From Coriobacteriaceae bacterium (GTDB lineage: Bacteria; Actinomycetota; Coriobacteriia; Coriobacteriales; Coriobacteriaceae), in contig CABOHA010000001.1 of NCBI GenBank assembly GCA_902399975.1, positions 955,397 to 1,019,396 of the forward strand: a DNA stretch of 64,000 nt, given 5' to 3'. The translations under genes were made by a program, and so were the position numbers. Shown here piece after piece: positions 1 through 8,701 of the stretch. The notes under the pieces were generated by a model. The model saw only the letters and a list, made by a program, of their open reading frames with translations, did no database searches and was not told where the DNA came from. Each line of letters starts with the position of its first letter. The first letter of the stretch is position 1.

Positions 1-230
1 ACAATACGCATATAAGTTTGTCTCCTCTCAATAACGAGCCGAGACGGCTACAAAAGAAGCGTTCCAGGCCGCATGCGCGCCCAGCCGCAAGAACAATTCA
101 ACAAGAACAAATATACCCAAAAACAAAGAAAGAGCCGCATGAAAGCAGCTCCCTCTCAACAAAGTCCTATCAGCAAAGACGCCCATCCCTGGCCCAACGG
201 CACCCGGGCGAAACGAGCCAGAACAACGCA
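1..230. other. Left edge, no recognisable gene
   Basis: I see no supported gene here. Short open frames exist on both strands, but their products have no recognisable domain, are basic and of low complexity, and overlap the palindrome that follows. The stretch lies beyond the 3' end of def and may be the flank of a gene outside the window. Confidence 0.4.
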
Positions 231-332
231 GTCCCCGGTGCTGAGCGCCCACATATCGTCCCGCGCGCAGTTTCGCAGCGAAGCGAGAATGTTTGAGCAC
301 GGGATGATATGTGGGCGCTCAGCACCGGGGAC
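231..332. repeat. Long palindromic repeat, element A
   Basis: Two 33-base arms (231-263 and 300-332) are inverted copies with one mismatch (258 against 306) around a 36-base loop. The outer ends read GTCCCCGG/CCGGGGAC. The element starts 9 bases beyond the stop of def. It belongs to the group with GGGACA/TGTCCC-like ends also seen at 3383, 5122 and 48775. There is no U-run, so it is not a classical terminator, although it could still fold in RNA. Confidence 0.8.
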
Positions 333-340
333 GGTGAGAC

Positions 341-877
341 CTACTCAGTCTCGCCCGGTCGAGCGCCGCGGGCCAGGGCGTCCTGGTACTCCTTGACGGC
401 CTTGAGCCTCTGCATAGGCTTCAGTCGCTCGAACATAGTGTTGCCATGCAGGTGATCGATCTCATGCTGCAGGCACACGCAGAACAGGTCGCCCGTAGCC
501 TCGTAGCGAATCAGGTTTGCGTCCAAGTCGTACGCCTCGACGACGACATGGTCGGGACGCTCGATCTCGCAGCTAATGCCAGGGATGGACAGGCAGCCCT
601 CGCTAAACGGCACAAGATGGTCGCTCTGCTCCACGATCACGGGGTTGATGAGCACGTACGGGTCATAGTCGTTCTTGTCGGTGTAGTCGCAGTCGATGGT
701 GACGAGCTGGATGAGCTCACCGATCTGCGGGGCAGCAAGGCCGCAACCGCCGTTGTCGAACATCATCTTCTTCATCTTCTCGGCAAGCGCCTCGATCGCC
801 GGGGTGATCTCCTCGATGACGGCGCACTCCTGGCGCAGACGAGGGTCGGGCGACAGTACGATTCCGTTGGCTTCCAT
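341..877 (-). CDS. def: Peptide deformylase
   Basis: Removes the N-formyl group from nascent proteins in the cytoplasm and is metal dependent. All three family motifs are present: GCGLAAPQIG (about residues 44-53), EGCLS with the metal-binding cysteine (Cys95), and HEIDH (138-142) with two histidine ligands and the catalytic glutamate. At about 178 residues it has the usual length. An in-frame ATG at 883 exists, but AAGG directly abuts it, whereas the ATG at 877 has AAAGG six bases upstream and is preferred. It lies 18 bases downstream of priA on the same strand and is probably co-transcribed with it. Confidence 0.95.
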   Translation of the reverse strand: MEANGIVLSPDPRLRQECAVIEEITPAIEALAEKMKKMMFDNGGCGLAAPQIGELIQLVTIDCDYTDKNDYDPYVLINPVIVEQSDHLVPFSEGCLSIPGISCEIERPDHVVVEAYDLDANLIRYEATGDLFCVCLQHEIDHLHGNTMFERLKPMQRLKAVKEYQDALARGARPGETE

Positions 878-895
878 GGCCATCCTTTCGGGTTG

Positions 896-3349
896 TTACA
901 TCAAATCATAAGCGTCGACGTCAACGCTCACGCTCACGCCGCGCACGGAGCCCACCTCTTTGAGGCAGGCGTCGATATCATCAGAAACATGGTACCCCAC
1001 GGGCGACTTCACAAGCAGATGGAAGCGGTAACGGTCCTTGGCTCTCTCGATTACACACGAAGCCGGACCCAGCACCTGCGGCACGGCACTCCCCGCCCGC
1101 AAAAAATCGGGCGCGGCGGCATGCCAGCGGCGCTTAAGAAGCTTTGCGATACGCCCGATGTAGTCCTGCGCGTCGTCTCGGTTCGCCGACCACACCAAGA
1201 TGTTGACCAGGCGCACAAACGGCGGGTACAGCGCGTCGCGACGCTGGTCCAGGTCGTAGTCGGTAAAGATCGAGCGATCGTGCTCGGCGACGGCGCGAAT
1301 GACCGGATCCTCGGGCAGATACGTCTGGATGATGACCTCGCCAGGGCGATCGCCGCGACCGGCGCGACCGGCGACCTGCTCAAGCAAATCGTAGGCGCGC
1401 TCCCCTGCGCGGAAATCCGGCAGCTTGAGGGCGAAGTCAGCATTGACCACACCCACGAGCGTGACCTCGGGAAAGTCAAGGCCTTTGGCGATCATCTGGG
1501 TGCCCAGCAACACGGCGCAATCGGCAGCATCGAACTGCTCGAGCAGCTTTTTGTGCGCATCCTTGCCGCGCGTGGAATCGGCATCCATGCGGATGATGGC
1601 GACGTCCTCGGGCAGCATCTGGTGCAGTGCGTCCTCGATCTGCTGCGTGCCCAGCCCCATTTTTGCCAGGTAGCGACTGCCACATTTGGGGCAACGACTC
1701 GTGGGCGCGGGATACGGCTGCACGCGCCAGGAGGATCCGCATGTGTGACATTGCAGCGTGTGCGTGCGCTCGTGATACGTAAGCGCGGTGGAGCAGTGGT
1801 TGCAGGTGGGAACGCAGCCGCACTCGCGACACATCAGGAACGGCGCAAAGCCACGGCGGTTATGCAGCAGCACGGCCTTCTCGCGGTGCTCTACAACGCG
1901 CTCCAAACCTTCCATCAGCGGTTTAGAGAACATTGAACGGCTACCGTGCGAAAACTCGCGGCGCAGGTCGGCAATGCGGACCTCGGGCAGCACGGCGTGT
2001 CCCGGGCGCTCGGGCATCTCGACGCGCGTCCAAGTGGTGCCGTTATACGTTCCACGGCGGCAGTGGTCGAGGGCCTCGGCCGAGGGCGTGGCGGAGCCCA
2101 ACACGAGCGGGCAGCGGTAGCGCCGCGCCATCTCGGCCGCCACCTCGCGCGCGTGGTAGCGCGGACTGGACCCCTGCTTGTAGCTGGTCTCGTGCTCCTC
2201 GTCAATGATGATGAGGCCCAGGTCGCCAAGCGGGCAAAAGAGCGCCGAACGTGCGCCGACGACCACGCGGGCCGCACCGCTGGCAACCATATCCCACTGG
2301 TCCAGGCGCTCGCCGGCCGAAAGCCGCGAATGGAACACGGCGACCGTCTCGCCAAAGCGCGAACGGAAGCGGCCGACGGTCTGGGCCGTCAGCGAAATCT
2401 CGGGCACCAGCACGCAGGCCGAGCGACCGGCTGCGAGCACGCGCTCGATGGCGGAGAGGTAAACCTCGGTTTTGCCGGAGCCGGTGACGCCGTCGACCAG
2501 CACCACGTCGCCATGAGCGTCCAGACGGGCGCGCTCAATCTGCGCGAGTGCCTGTTGCTGGCCACTGGTAAGGGAGACCGGCGCTTTGCCGCTTGCCGAG
2601 GACAGCGTGGTCTGCTCGCCGCAGCCACGCCAGGCGCGGCGCTCTTCCACCACCACAACGCCGCGTTTTTCGAGCGCCTTGATGGTCGCCGACATGCTGT
2701 TATAGAGAAGGTTGAGGTCGCGCGTCGTGACCGGTCCGCACTGGAGCGCCTCGATGAGTTGGCGCTGGCGGACCGCGGTCTTGGGTGGCGTGTAGTCAAA
2801 GCCTTCGGGCGTAAGCATCACCCAGCGGTTTTGGATGGGTTTGACGGCTGGACGTTCAACCGTCCACACGCCGTCGTCGCCCTTGACCACACGCGGGCTG
2901 CCGCCCGGTGGCAAAAACAGGCGCAGGCACTCGGAAAGCGTCGCGACATACTCGCGGCTCATCCAGCGCGCAATGCGTGCAGCCTCGGCGGTAAAGAGCG
3001 GTTTGCTGAGGATGGCTTCGACAGGCTTGATGCGCGAAAGGTCAAGGGCGTTGTTGCCTTGCAGGTCGCCCAGCTCGGGCGCAATATCGACGATGTAGCC
3101 TGCGGCGGCACGGTTGCCAAAGTGGACCAGGACCGTCGATCCGACCTGGGCCTCGTTGGCAAGGGACTCGGGAATGCCGTAGGCGAATGGCTCGGACAGC
3201 GCTCGGGTAGGAATGTCGAGAACCACGCTCGCGTAGGCAGCGATGGGCTCAGGTGCAGGCTTAGGCTGAGCCGAGGCAGCGGCAGGCATGAGCTTCACCA
3301 GAGCCTCCTCCGGTTCCGGTGAACCAAACAGCGACAGTTGTTGAGCCAT
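896..3349 (-). CDS. priA: Primosomal protein N' (replication restart helicase)
   Basis: PriA recognises stalled forks and reloads the replicative helicase. The 817-residue protein has the N-terminal DNA-binding region, Walker A GVTGSGKT (about 287-294), the helicase DEEH box (383-386), eight cysteines in four CxxC-type pairs (about 508-557) that bind two zinc ions, and a C-terminal helicase lobe with GTQMIAKGLDFP. The N-terminus carries a Pro/Ala-rich extension of roughly 35 residues before the usual domain start. The start ATG follows GAGGTGGTGT. It is followed by def. Upstream lies palindrome B, which separates it from the gltX terminator. Confidence 0.96.
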   Translation of the reverse strand: MAQQLSLFGSPEPEEALVKLMPAAASAQPKPAPEPIAAYASVVLDIPTRALSEPFAYGIPESLANEAQVGSTVLVHFGNRAAAGYIVDIAPELGDLQGNNALDLSRIKPVEAILSKPLFTAEAARIARWMSREYVATLSECLRLFLPPGGSPRVVKGDDGVWTVERPAVKPIQNRWVMLTPEGFDYTPPKTAVRQRQLIEALQCGPVTTRDLNLLYNSMSATIKALEKRGVVVVEERRAWRGCGEQTTLSSASGKAPVSLTSGQQQALAQIERARLDAHGDVVLVDGVTGSGKTEVYLSAIERVLAAGRSACVLVPEISLTAQTVGRFRSRFGETVAVFHSRLSAGERLDQWDMVASGAARVVVGARSALFCPLGDLGLIIIDEEHETSYKQGSSPRYHAREVAAEMARRYRCPLVLGSATPSAEALDHCRRGTYNGTTWTRVEMPERPGHAVLPEVRIADLRREFSHGSRSMFSKPLMEGLERVVEHREKAVLLHNRRGFAPFLMCRECGCVPTCNHCSTALTYHERTHTLQCHTCGSSWRVQPYPAPTSRCPKCGSRYLAKMGLGTQQIEDALHQMLPEDVAIIRMDADSTRGKDAHKKLLEQFDAADCAVLLGTQMIAKGLDFPEVTLVGVVNADFALKLPDFRAGERAYDLLEQVAGRAGRGDRPGEVIIQTYLPEDPVIRAVAEHDRSIFTDYDLDQRRDALYPPFVRLVNILVWSANRDDAQDYIGRIAKLLKRRWHAAAPDFLRAGSAVPQVLGPASCVIERAKDRYRFHLLVKSPVGYHVSDDIDACLKEVGSVRGVSVSVDVDAYDLM

Positions 3350-3382
3350 ACACCACCTCTAACGAACGGACCTGAAAGGGGT

Positions 3383-3482
3383 GGGACAAAATAATCAGTG
3401 GTGTTTGTCCCATGGCCGATACGAGTGTCGAGCTTGTTGCGTCGCTCGAACACGGGACAAACACCACTGATTATTTTGTCCC
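3383..3482. repeat. Double palindromic repeat, element B
   Basis: Two perfect inverted 29-base arms (3383-3411, 3454-3482) flank a 42-base centre. Each arm is itself a small hairpin, GGGACAAA, 13 bases, TTTGTCCC. The whole is therefore a pair of inverted REP-like units, comparable in layout to a BIME. The single unit at 48775-48803 has the same 29-base design. It lies between priA and the gltX terminator. Confidence 0.85.
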
Positions 3483-3502
3483 AGCAACCCACTCATCGGT
3501 AC

Positions 3503-3537
3503 AGAAACAAGAGCCCCGCTCGGGGTGAACGGGGCTC
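3503..3537 (-). terminator. Intrinsic terminator of gltX
   Basis: On the minus strand GAGCCCCG and CGGGGCTC form an 8-bp stem, followed by a short T-rich tract (TTGTTTCT). It lies 24 bases after the gltX stop. Confidence 0.75.
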
Positions 3538-3560
3538 GAATACATACGTTTGCGCAGCTG

Positions 3561-5036
3561 CTACAGCGCCATCGTGCGGGCGCGGTCGATGCGTGCCAGG
3601 CAGTCATCGCAGCCGACGAGCGCCATGGTCTCGCCCAGCGGAGGGCTCACCATGTTGCCGCAAACGGCGACGCGCACGGCCTGGAACACCACGCGCTTCT
3701 TGAGGTCCATCTGCTCGGGCAGCGGCTCAAGCGCGGCGTCGATGTTCGCGGCTGTCCACTCGTCCACGCCCTCGAGCGCGGCCTTGGCGGCGTCCAGGAT
3801 GGCGCCCATGCCTTCCTTGGCCAGGCCCTTGTTAACGGATTTCTCATCATACTCGAGCGTCTCGGCCGTAGCAAAGATGGGAGCGGCGACGGTCACGGCG
3901 TCGGCTGGCATCTTGGTGCGCGGCTTGACGATGGCAGCGAGTGCGTCAATCCAGTCCTCGCCGTACTCGACGTTGCCCTCGATGAGACCCGCCTCGTGCA
4001 GCTCGGGGACCATGATCTCGTCGGCAAACTGGGCATCGGACATGCCGTTGATGTACTCGGCATTGACCCAGTCGAGCTTCTTGGGGTCGAAGGTCGCCGG
4101 GTTCTTGGAGATGCGGTCGAGTGAGAACTTGCTGGCCAGGACATCGCGCGGGATGATCGTGGTCTCGCCGTCAAGCGACCAGCCGAGCAGCGCCAGATAG
4201 TTGACGAAAGCGTCGGACAGGTAGCCGGCGTCGCGGTACTCCTCTACTGAGGTGGCGCCGTGGCGCTTGGAGAGCTTCTTGCCGTCGGCGCCCAGAATCA
4301 TGGAGATGTGGGCGAACGTGGGCACGGGCGCGCCGAGGGCCTCGTAGACCATGACCTGGCGCGGGGTGTTGGAGAGGTGGTCGTCGCCGCGGATGACATG
4401 GGTGATCTTCATCATGGCGTCGTCGACGACGGTCGCAAAGTTGTACGTGGGCGTGCCATCGGAGCGGAAGATGACAAAGTCGTCGAGCTCCTTGGCGTCG
4501 AAGGTCACCTCGCCGTGAACGGCGTCGTGGATGACGACGTCGCCGCGGTCCTCGGGCACCTTGATGCGCAGGACGTAGGACTCGCCGGCCTCGATGCGAC
4601 GGCGGGCCTCCTCGGGATCAAGGTCGCGGCAACGGCGCTGATAGCCCTGGAAGGGGTCCTTGCGCTCCTGCGCGGCCTTGCGATCGGCGTCGAGCTGCTC
4701 CTTGGTGCAGAAGCAGGGATAGGCCTTGCCCTCGTCCCAAAGCTTCTGGGCGGCCTGCTTGTACAGGTCCAGGCGCTCGGTCTGGGCGTAGGGGCCAAAA
4801 TCGCCGCCCACCTCGGGACCCTCGTCCCAGTCCAGGCCCAGCCAACGCATGGCGCGCAGGATAATCTGCGTGTTCTCGTCGGTAGAGCGGGTGGGGTCGG
4901 TGTCGTCGATGCGCAGGATGAACGTGCCGCCGTTTGCACGGGCGAAAGCCCAGTTATAGATAGCGGTGCGGGCGCCACCGATGTGCAGCTTGCCCGTCGG
5001 TGAGGGTGCAAAGCGGACGCGAACGTCTGATGCCAT
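3561..5036 (-). CDS. gltX: Glutamate-tRNA ligase
   Basis: Charges tRNA-Glu with glutamate; class I synthetase. The HIGH-type motif sits in PSPTGKLHIGG (about residues 11-21) and the KMSKS equivalent is KLSKR (254-258). At 491 residues it has normal bacterial length. The open frame extends 29 codons further upstream, but the ATG at 5036 gives the family N-terminus MASDVRVRFAPSPTG and has GAGGAG seven bases upstream, so it is the likely start. It diverges from metK across a spacer holding palindrome C. The protein's substrate tRNA is encoded twice in this window (39032-39207). Confidence 0.97.
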   Translation of the reverse strand: MASDVRVRFAPSPTGKLHIGGARTAIYNWAFARANGGTFILRIDDTDPTRSTDENTQIILRAMRWLGLDWDEGPEVGGDFGPYAQTERLDLYKQAAQKLWDEGKAYPCFCTKEQLDADRKAAQERKDPFQGYQRRCRDLDPEEARRRIEAGESYVLRIKVPEDRGDVVIHDAVHGEVTFDAKELDDFVIFRSDGTPTYNFATVVDDAMMKITHVIRGDDHLSNTPRQVMVYEALGAPVPTFAHISMILGADGKKLSKRHGATSVEEYRDAGYLSDAFVNYLALLGWSLDGETTIIPRDVLASKFSLDRISKNPATFDPKKLDWVNAEYINGMSDAQFADEIMVPELHEAGLIEGNVEYGEDWIDALAAIVKPRTKMPADAVTVAAPIFATAETLEYDEKSVNKGLAKEGMGAILDAAKAALEGVDEWTAANIDAALEPLPEQMDLKKRVVFQAVRVAVCGNMVSPPLGETMALVGCDDCLARIDRARTMAL

Positions 5037-5121
5037 GGAAATCTCCTCGATTGCAGGATGGATGTCTAACCGCATTAGTATAAAGCAACAATGCCCACCT
5101 CCGCACAAAGGGCACCGACCC

Positions 5122-5211
5122 ACTCATTGGGGACAGACTTAAATGATCAGTCTTTGGGCAACCTGTCGGCACTTAGGTAAGGCTGATCATTAAAGTCTGT
5201 CCCCAATGAGT
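5122..5211. repeat. Long palindromic repeat, element C
   Basis: Two 29-base arms (5122-5150, 5183-5211) are inverted copies with a single T/A mismatch; the loop is 32 bases. The arms contain GGGGACAGACTT, matching the GGGACA theme of the other elements. It occupies the divergent spacer between gltX and metK, so both promoters must lie close to or beyond it. Confidence 0.85.
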
Positions 5212-5271
5212 AGGTGCGGAAAGGGTGTGAATGTTTGATTTACGCGCTATGATGTGCCCTTGCATAGAGAG

Positions 5272-5310
5272 CCCGGCGGAATGGTAACGGTCGCCGGGAC
5301 ACGTTTTTGA
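5272..5310 (+). promoter_or_regulatory. Hairpin in the metK leader, possible attenuator
   Basis: CCCGGCG (5272-5278) pairs with CGCCGGG (5292-5298); the loop contains GGTAACGG. Six bases later there is a run of five T (5305-5309), just before the metK ribosome site GAAAGGA. The layout resembles an attenuator. I cannot match it to a SAM riboswitch class: no SAM-I or SAM-IV core sequence is visible. Confidence 0.35.
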
Positions 5311-5320
5311 AAGGACAATC

Positions 5321-6601
<1,281 letters not shown>

Positions 6602-6640
6602 GCTAACGGCAAAAGCTACAGCCAAGAAACAACGCACCAA

Positions 6641-6675
6641 AAGAAGTACCGGCTCCAACCGGTACTTCTTTTTTA
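6641..6675 (+). terminator. Intrinsic terminator of metK
   Basis: A perfect 12-bp stem (6641-6652 with 6659-6670) and a 6-base loop are followed by a T-rich tract, TTTTTATTT. Confidence 0.92.
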
Positions 6676-6769
6676 TTTAAAGGTGGTGAAGATGAGCCGA
6701 CCTGGGACATGGAATAGGTCATAGGCCTATAAATTTCGCAGCAGAGCGACTCCAACCATGTATCCTAAG

Positions 6770-6888
6770 TTCCGAGGGCTTTAGTATTTGGTCGATCGCG
6801 AGTTCCGCACGAGCCGGAGGCCACTTAATGTGGCCTCCGTGCGAGCAGGACTGTCCGAGCAGGCGACCAAATACTAAAGCCCTCGGAA
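6770..6888. repeat. Nested palindrome with conserved core, element D
   Basis: The outer arms of 25 bases (6770-6794, 6864-6888) are perfect inverted copies. Inside is a second hairpin, CGGAGGCCAC, TTAAT, GTGGCCTCCG (6815-6839), flanked by TCGCGAGTTCCGCACG (6796-6811) and GCAGGACTGT (6845-6854). The same two flanking blocks and the TTAAT loop recur, on the other strand, in element F at 45264-45390, while the outer arms of the two elements are unrelated. It lies directly upstream of the serine dehydratase gene. Confidence 0.85.
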
Positions 6889-6944
6889 CGGCGGGACAGA
6901 GTATGCCCCGTCCCTCGGAACGACGGGATAGAACAGGAGCGCAT

Positions 6945-8552
6945 ATGGCAGGCAAGCCGCAAACACTAGCTACGACCTCGGCATTCGAGATCTTGGGGCC
7001 CGTCATGGTCGGCCCCAGCTCATCGCACACCGCCGGCGCCCTGCGCTGCGCACAAGTTGCCGCCAGCCTGCTGGAAGGCCGCATCACCAAAGTCACCTTT
7101 GGCCTGTGGAACTCCTTCGCCCACACCTACCGCGGCCACGGCACCGACCGCGCTCTCGTCGCGGGCATTCTGGGCCTCGACACCGATGACGAGAACATCA
7201 AGCAGGCCTTTAACCTCGCACGTGAGCAGGGCCTCGAATATCACTTTGACATCAAGGGCGACGACGCCTCCATCCACCCCAACACCGTCGACATCGATAT
7301 GGTCGACGCCACGGGCGCCACGGCGCAGGTCCGCGGCGAGAGCTTGGGCGGCGGCAAGATGCGCATCAGCCGCATTAACGGCGTCGGCGTCGACATCTCG
7401 GGCATGTATTCCACGCTCTTCGTGGCGCACCAGGACGTCCCCGGCGTGCTCGCAGCGCTCACCAACCTGCTCGCCTACGCCCATGTGAACATCGCCTTCT
7501 GCCGCACCTACCGCACCGAAGTGGGCGGCCAGGCCTACTCCGTCTTTGAGACCGACGGCGCCCCCGACGACACCGTCGTCCCCATGCTCCGCAAGCTCGA
7601 CAATGTCGATTACGCGACCTTTATCGAACTCCCCGGTTCTGCCTCGTCGCTCTCCCCCGGCGTCTCGGCAAAGGAAATCTTCGACGACGGCGAGCAGCTG
7701 CTCGATGCGTGCGAGGAACTGGGGCTCAACATCGGCGCCGTCATGGCCGTGCGCGAGGCACGTCTGACCGGCGAGGCACACGCTATCGCCGCCATGCGCC
7801 GCGTACTCGACGTCATGCGCGAAGAGACCACAGCCCCCATTTCCAATCCACAGCGCTCGCTCGGCGGCCTCATCGGCGGCGAGGCAAAGCTTGTCGATGC
7901 CACCAGCCGAAACGATCTGAGCATAAGCCTGATGGGCGCCGTCCAGACCGACGCCGTGGCCCGCGCCATGGCCGTGCTCGAGCGCTCCGCCACCATGGGC
8001 GTGATCGTCGCAGCTCCGACGGCAGGATCCGCGGGCGTTGTGCCCGGCTGCGTGCTAGCGCTCGCAGACCATCTGCAGCTGGACGACGAGCAGGTCATGG
8101 ATGCCCTTTATTGTGCCGCCGCCATCGGCCTCAACCTCACCACGAGCGCCTGCGTTGCCGGCGCCGAGGGCGGCTGTCAGGCCGAGGTCGGAAGTGCGGC
8201 CGCCATGGCCGCCGCCGCACTGGTGCAGATGCTCGGCGGCACACCCGAGCAGGCGCTCGATGCCAGTTCCATCGCGCTGAGTAATCTGCTGGGCTTGGTC
8301 TGCGACCCGGTGGGCGGCCTCGTGGAGGTGCCGTGCCAAAACCGCAATGCCATCGGCGTGGCCGCGGCATTTAGCTCGGCGCAGCTTGCACTTGCCGGCA
8401 TTAAGAGCCTGGTGCCGTTTGATCAGATGGCACACGTCATGCTCTCGGTGGGCCACGCGTTGCCGGCCACGCTGCGCGAGACGGCAAAGGGCGGCATCGC
8501 GCAGGCTCCGGCCGCACTTTCAGCCTGTGCAAAATGCGGTGTGTGCGGATAG
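6945..8552 (+). CDS. sdaA: L-serine dehydratase, iron-sulfur type, single chain
   Basis: Deaminates L-serine to pyruvate and ammonia. The 535-residue chain begins with the beta domain (FEILGPVMVGPSSSHTAG, about residues 12-29), continues through an ACT-like segment (about 150-225, around FVAHQDVPGVLAALTNLL), and ends with the alpha domain carrying the cluster cysteines in CVAGAEGGC and CDPVGGLVEVPC. These match the 4Fe-4S ligands of this oxygen-sensitive family. Many bacteria encode alpha and beta separately; here they are fused beta then alpha. The ATG at 6945 has AGGAG seven bases upstream; the open frame reaches further up, into palindrome D, which is not credible coding sequence. Confidence 0.93.
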   Translation: MAGKPQTLATTSAFEILGPVMVGPSSSHTAGALRCAQVAASLLEGRITKVTFGLWNSFAHTYRGHGTDRALVAGILGLDTDDENIKQAFNLAREQGLEYHFDIKGDDASIHPNTVDIDMVDATGATAQVRGESLGGGKMRISRINGVGVDISGMYSTLFVAHQDVPGVLAALTNLLAYAHVNIAFCRTYRTEVGGQAYSVFETDGAPDDTVVPMLRKLDNVDYATFIELPGSASSLSPGVSAKEIFDDGEQLLDACEELGLNIGAVMAVREARLTGEAHAIAAMRRVLDVMREETTAPISNPQRSLGGLIGGEAKLVDATSRNDLSISLMGAVQTDAVARAMAVLERSATMGVIVAAPTAGSAGVVPGCVLALADHLQLDDEQVMDALYCAAAIGLNLTTSACVAGAEGGCQAEVGSAAAMAAAALVQMLGGTPEQALDASSIALSNLLGLVCDPVGGLVEVPCQNRNAIGVAAAFSSAQLALAGIKSLVPFDQMAHVMLSVGHALPATLRETAKGGIAQAPAALSACAKCGVCG

Positions 8553-8573
8553 CGACAAAGAACGACTCGAAGG

Positions 8574-8597
8574 TGGGACAAATGTCCCATCTCTTTT
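8574..8597 (+). terminator. Short hairpin after serine dehydratase
   Basis: TGGGAC, AAAT, GTCCCA forms a 6-bp stem, followed by TCTCTTTT. It looks like a weak intrinsic terminator 22 bases after the stop codon. Its GGGACA/TGTCCC ends also match the palindromic repeats at 3383 and 48775. Confidence 0.5.
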
Positions 8598-8701
8598 GAA
8601 TGCCACCGTTTCCATACCACAATCAACTAGGTAATCGCTATAATGCAAGCCCAGTAAAAATACGATGAGCCGCAAGGCGAAATTCGAAGGATATGCACAC
8701 G

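Noticed and set aside
18..300. Small open frames at the left edge on both strands
   Set aside because: They run into palindrome A, lack ribosome sites with good spacing and have no recognisable domain.
231..332. CRISPR array suggested by the many palindromes
   Set aside because: The palindromes are single, scattered and have no regular spacers; no cas gene is present.
446..1936. Long plus-strand open frame of 496 codons (and another at 1946-3322)
   Set aside because: Antisense to def and priA; the product is repetitive in Ala/Arg/Val and has no domain. It is a shadow of GC-rich genes.
5212..5320. SAM-I or SAM-IV riboswitch before metK
   Set aside because: The short leader lacks the conserved kink-turn and pseudoknot sequences of those classes; only one hairpin is seen.
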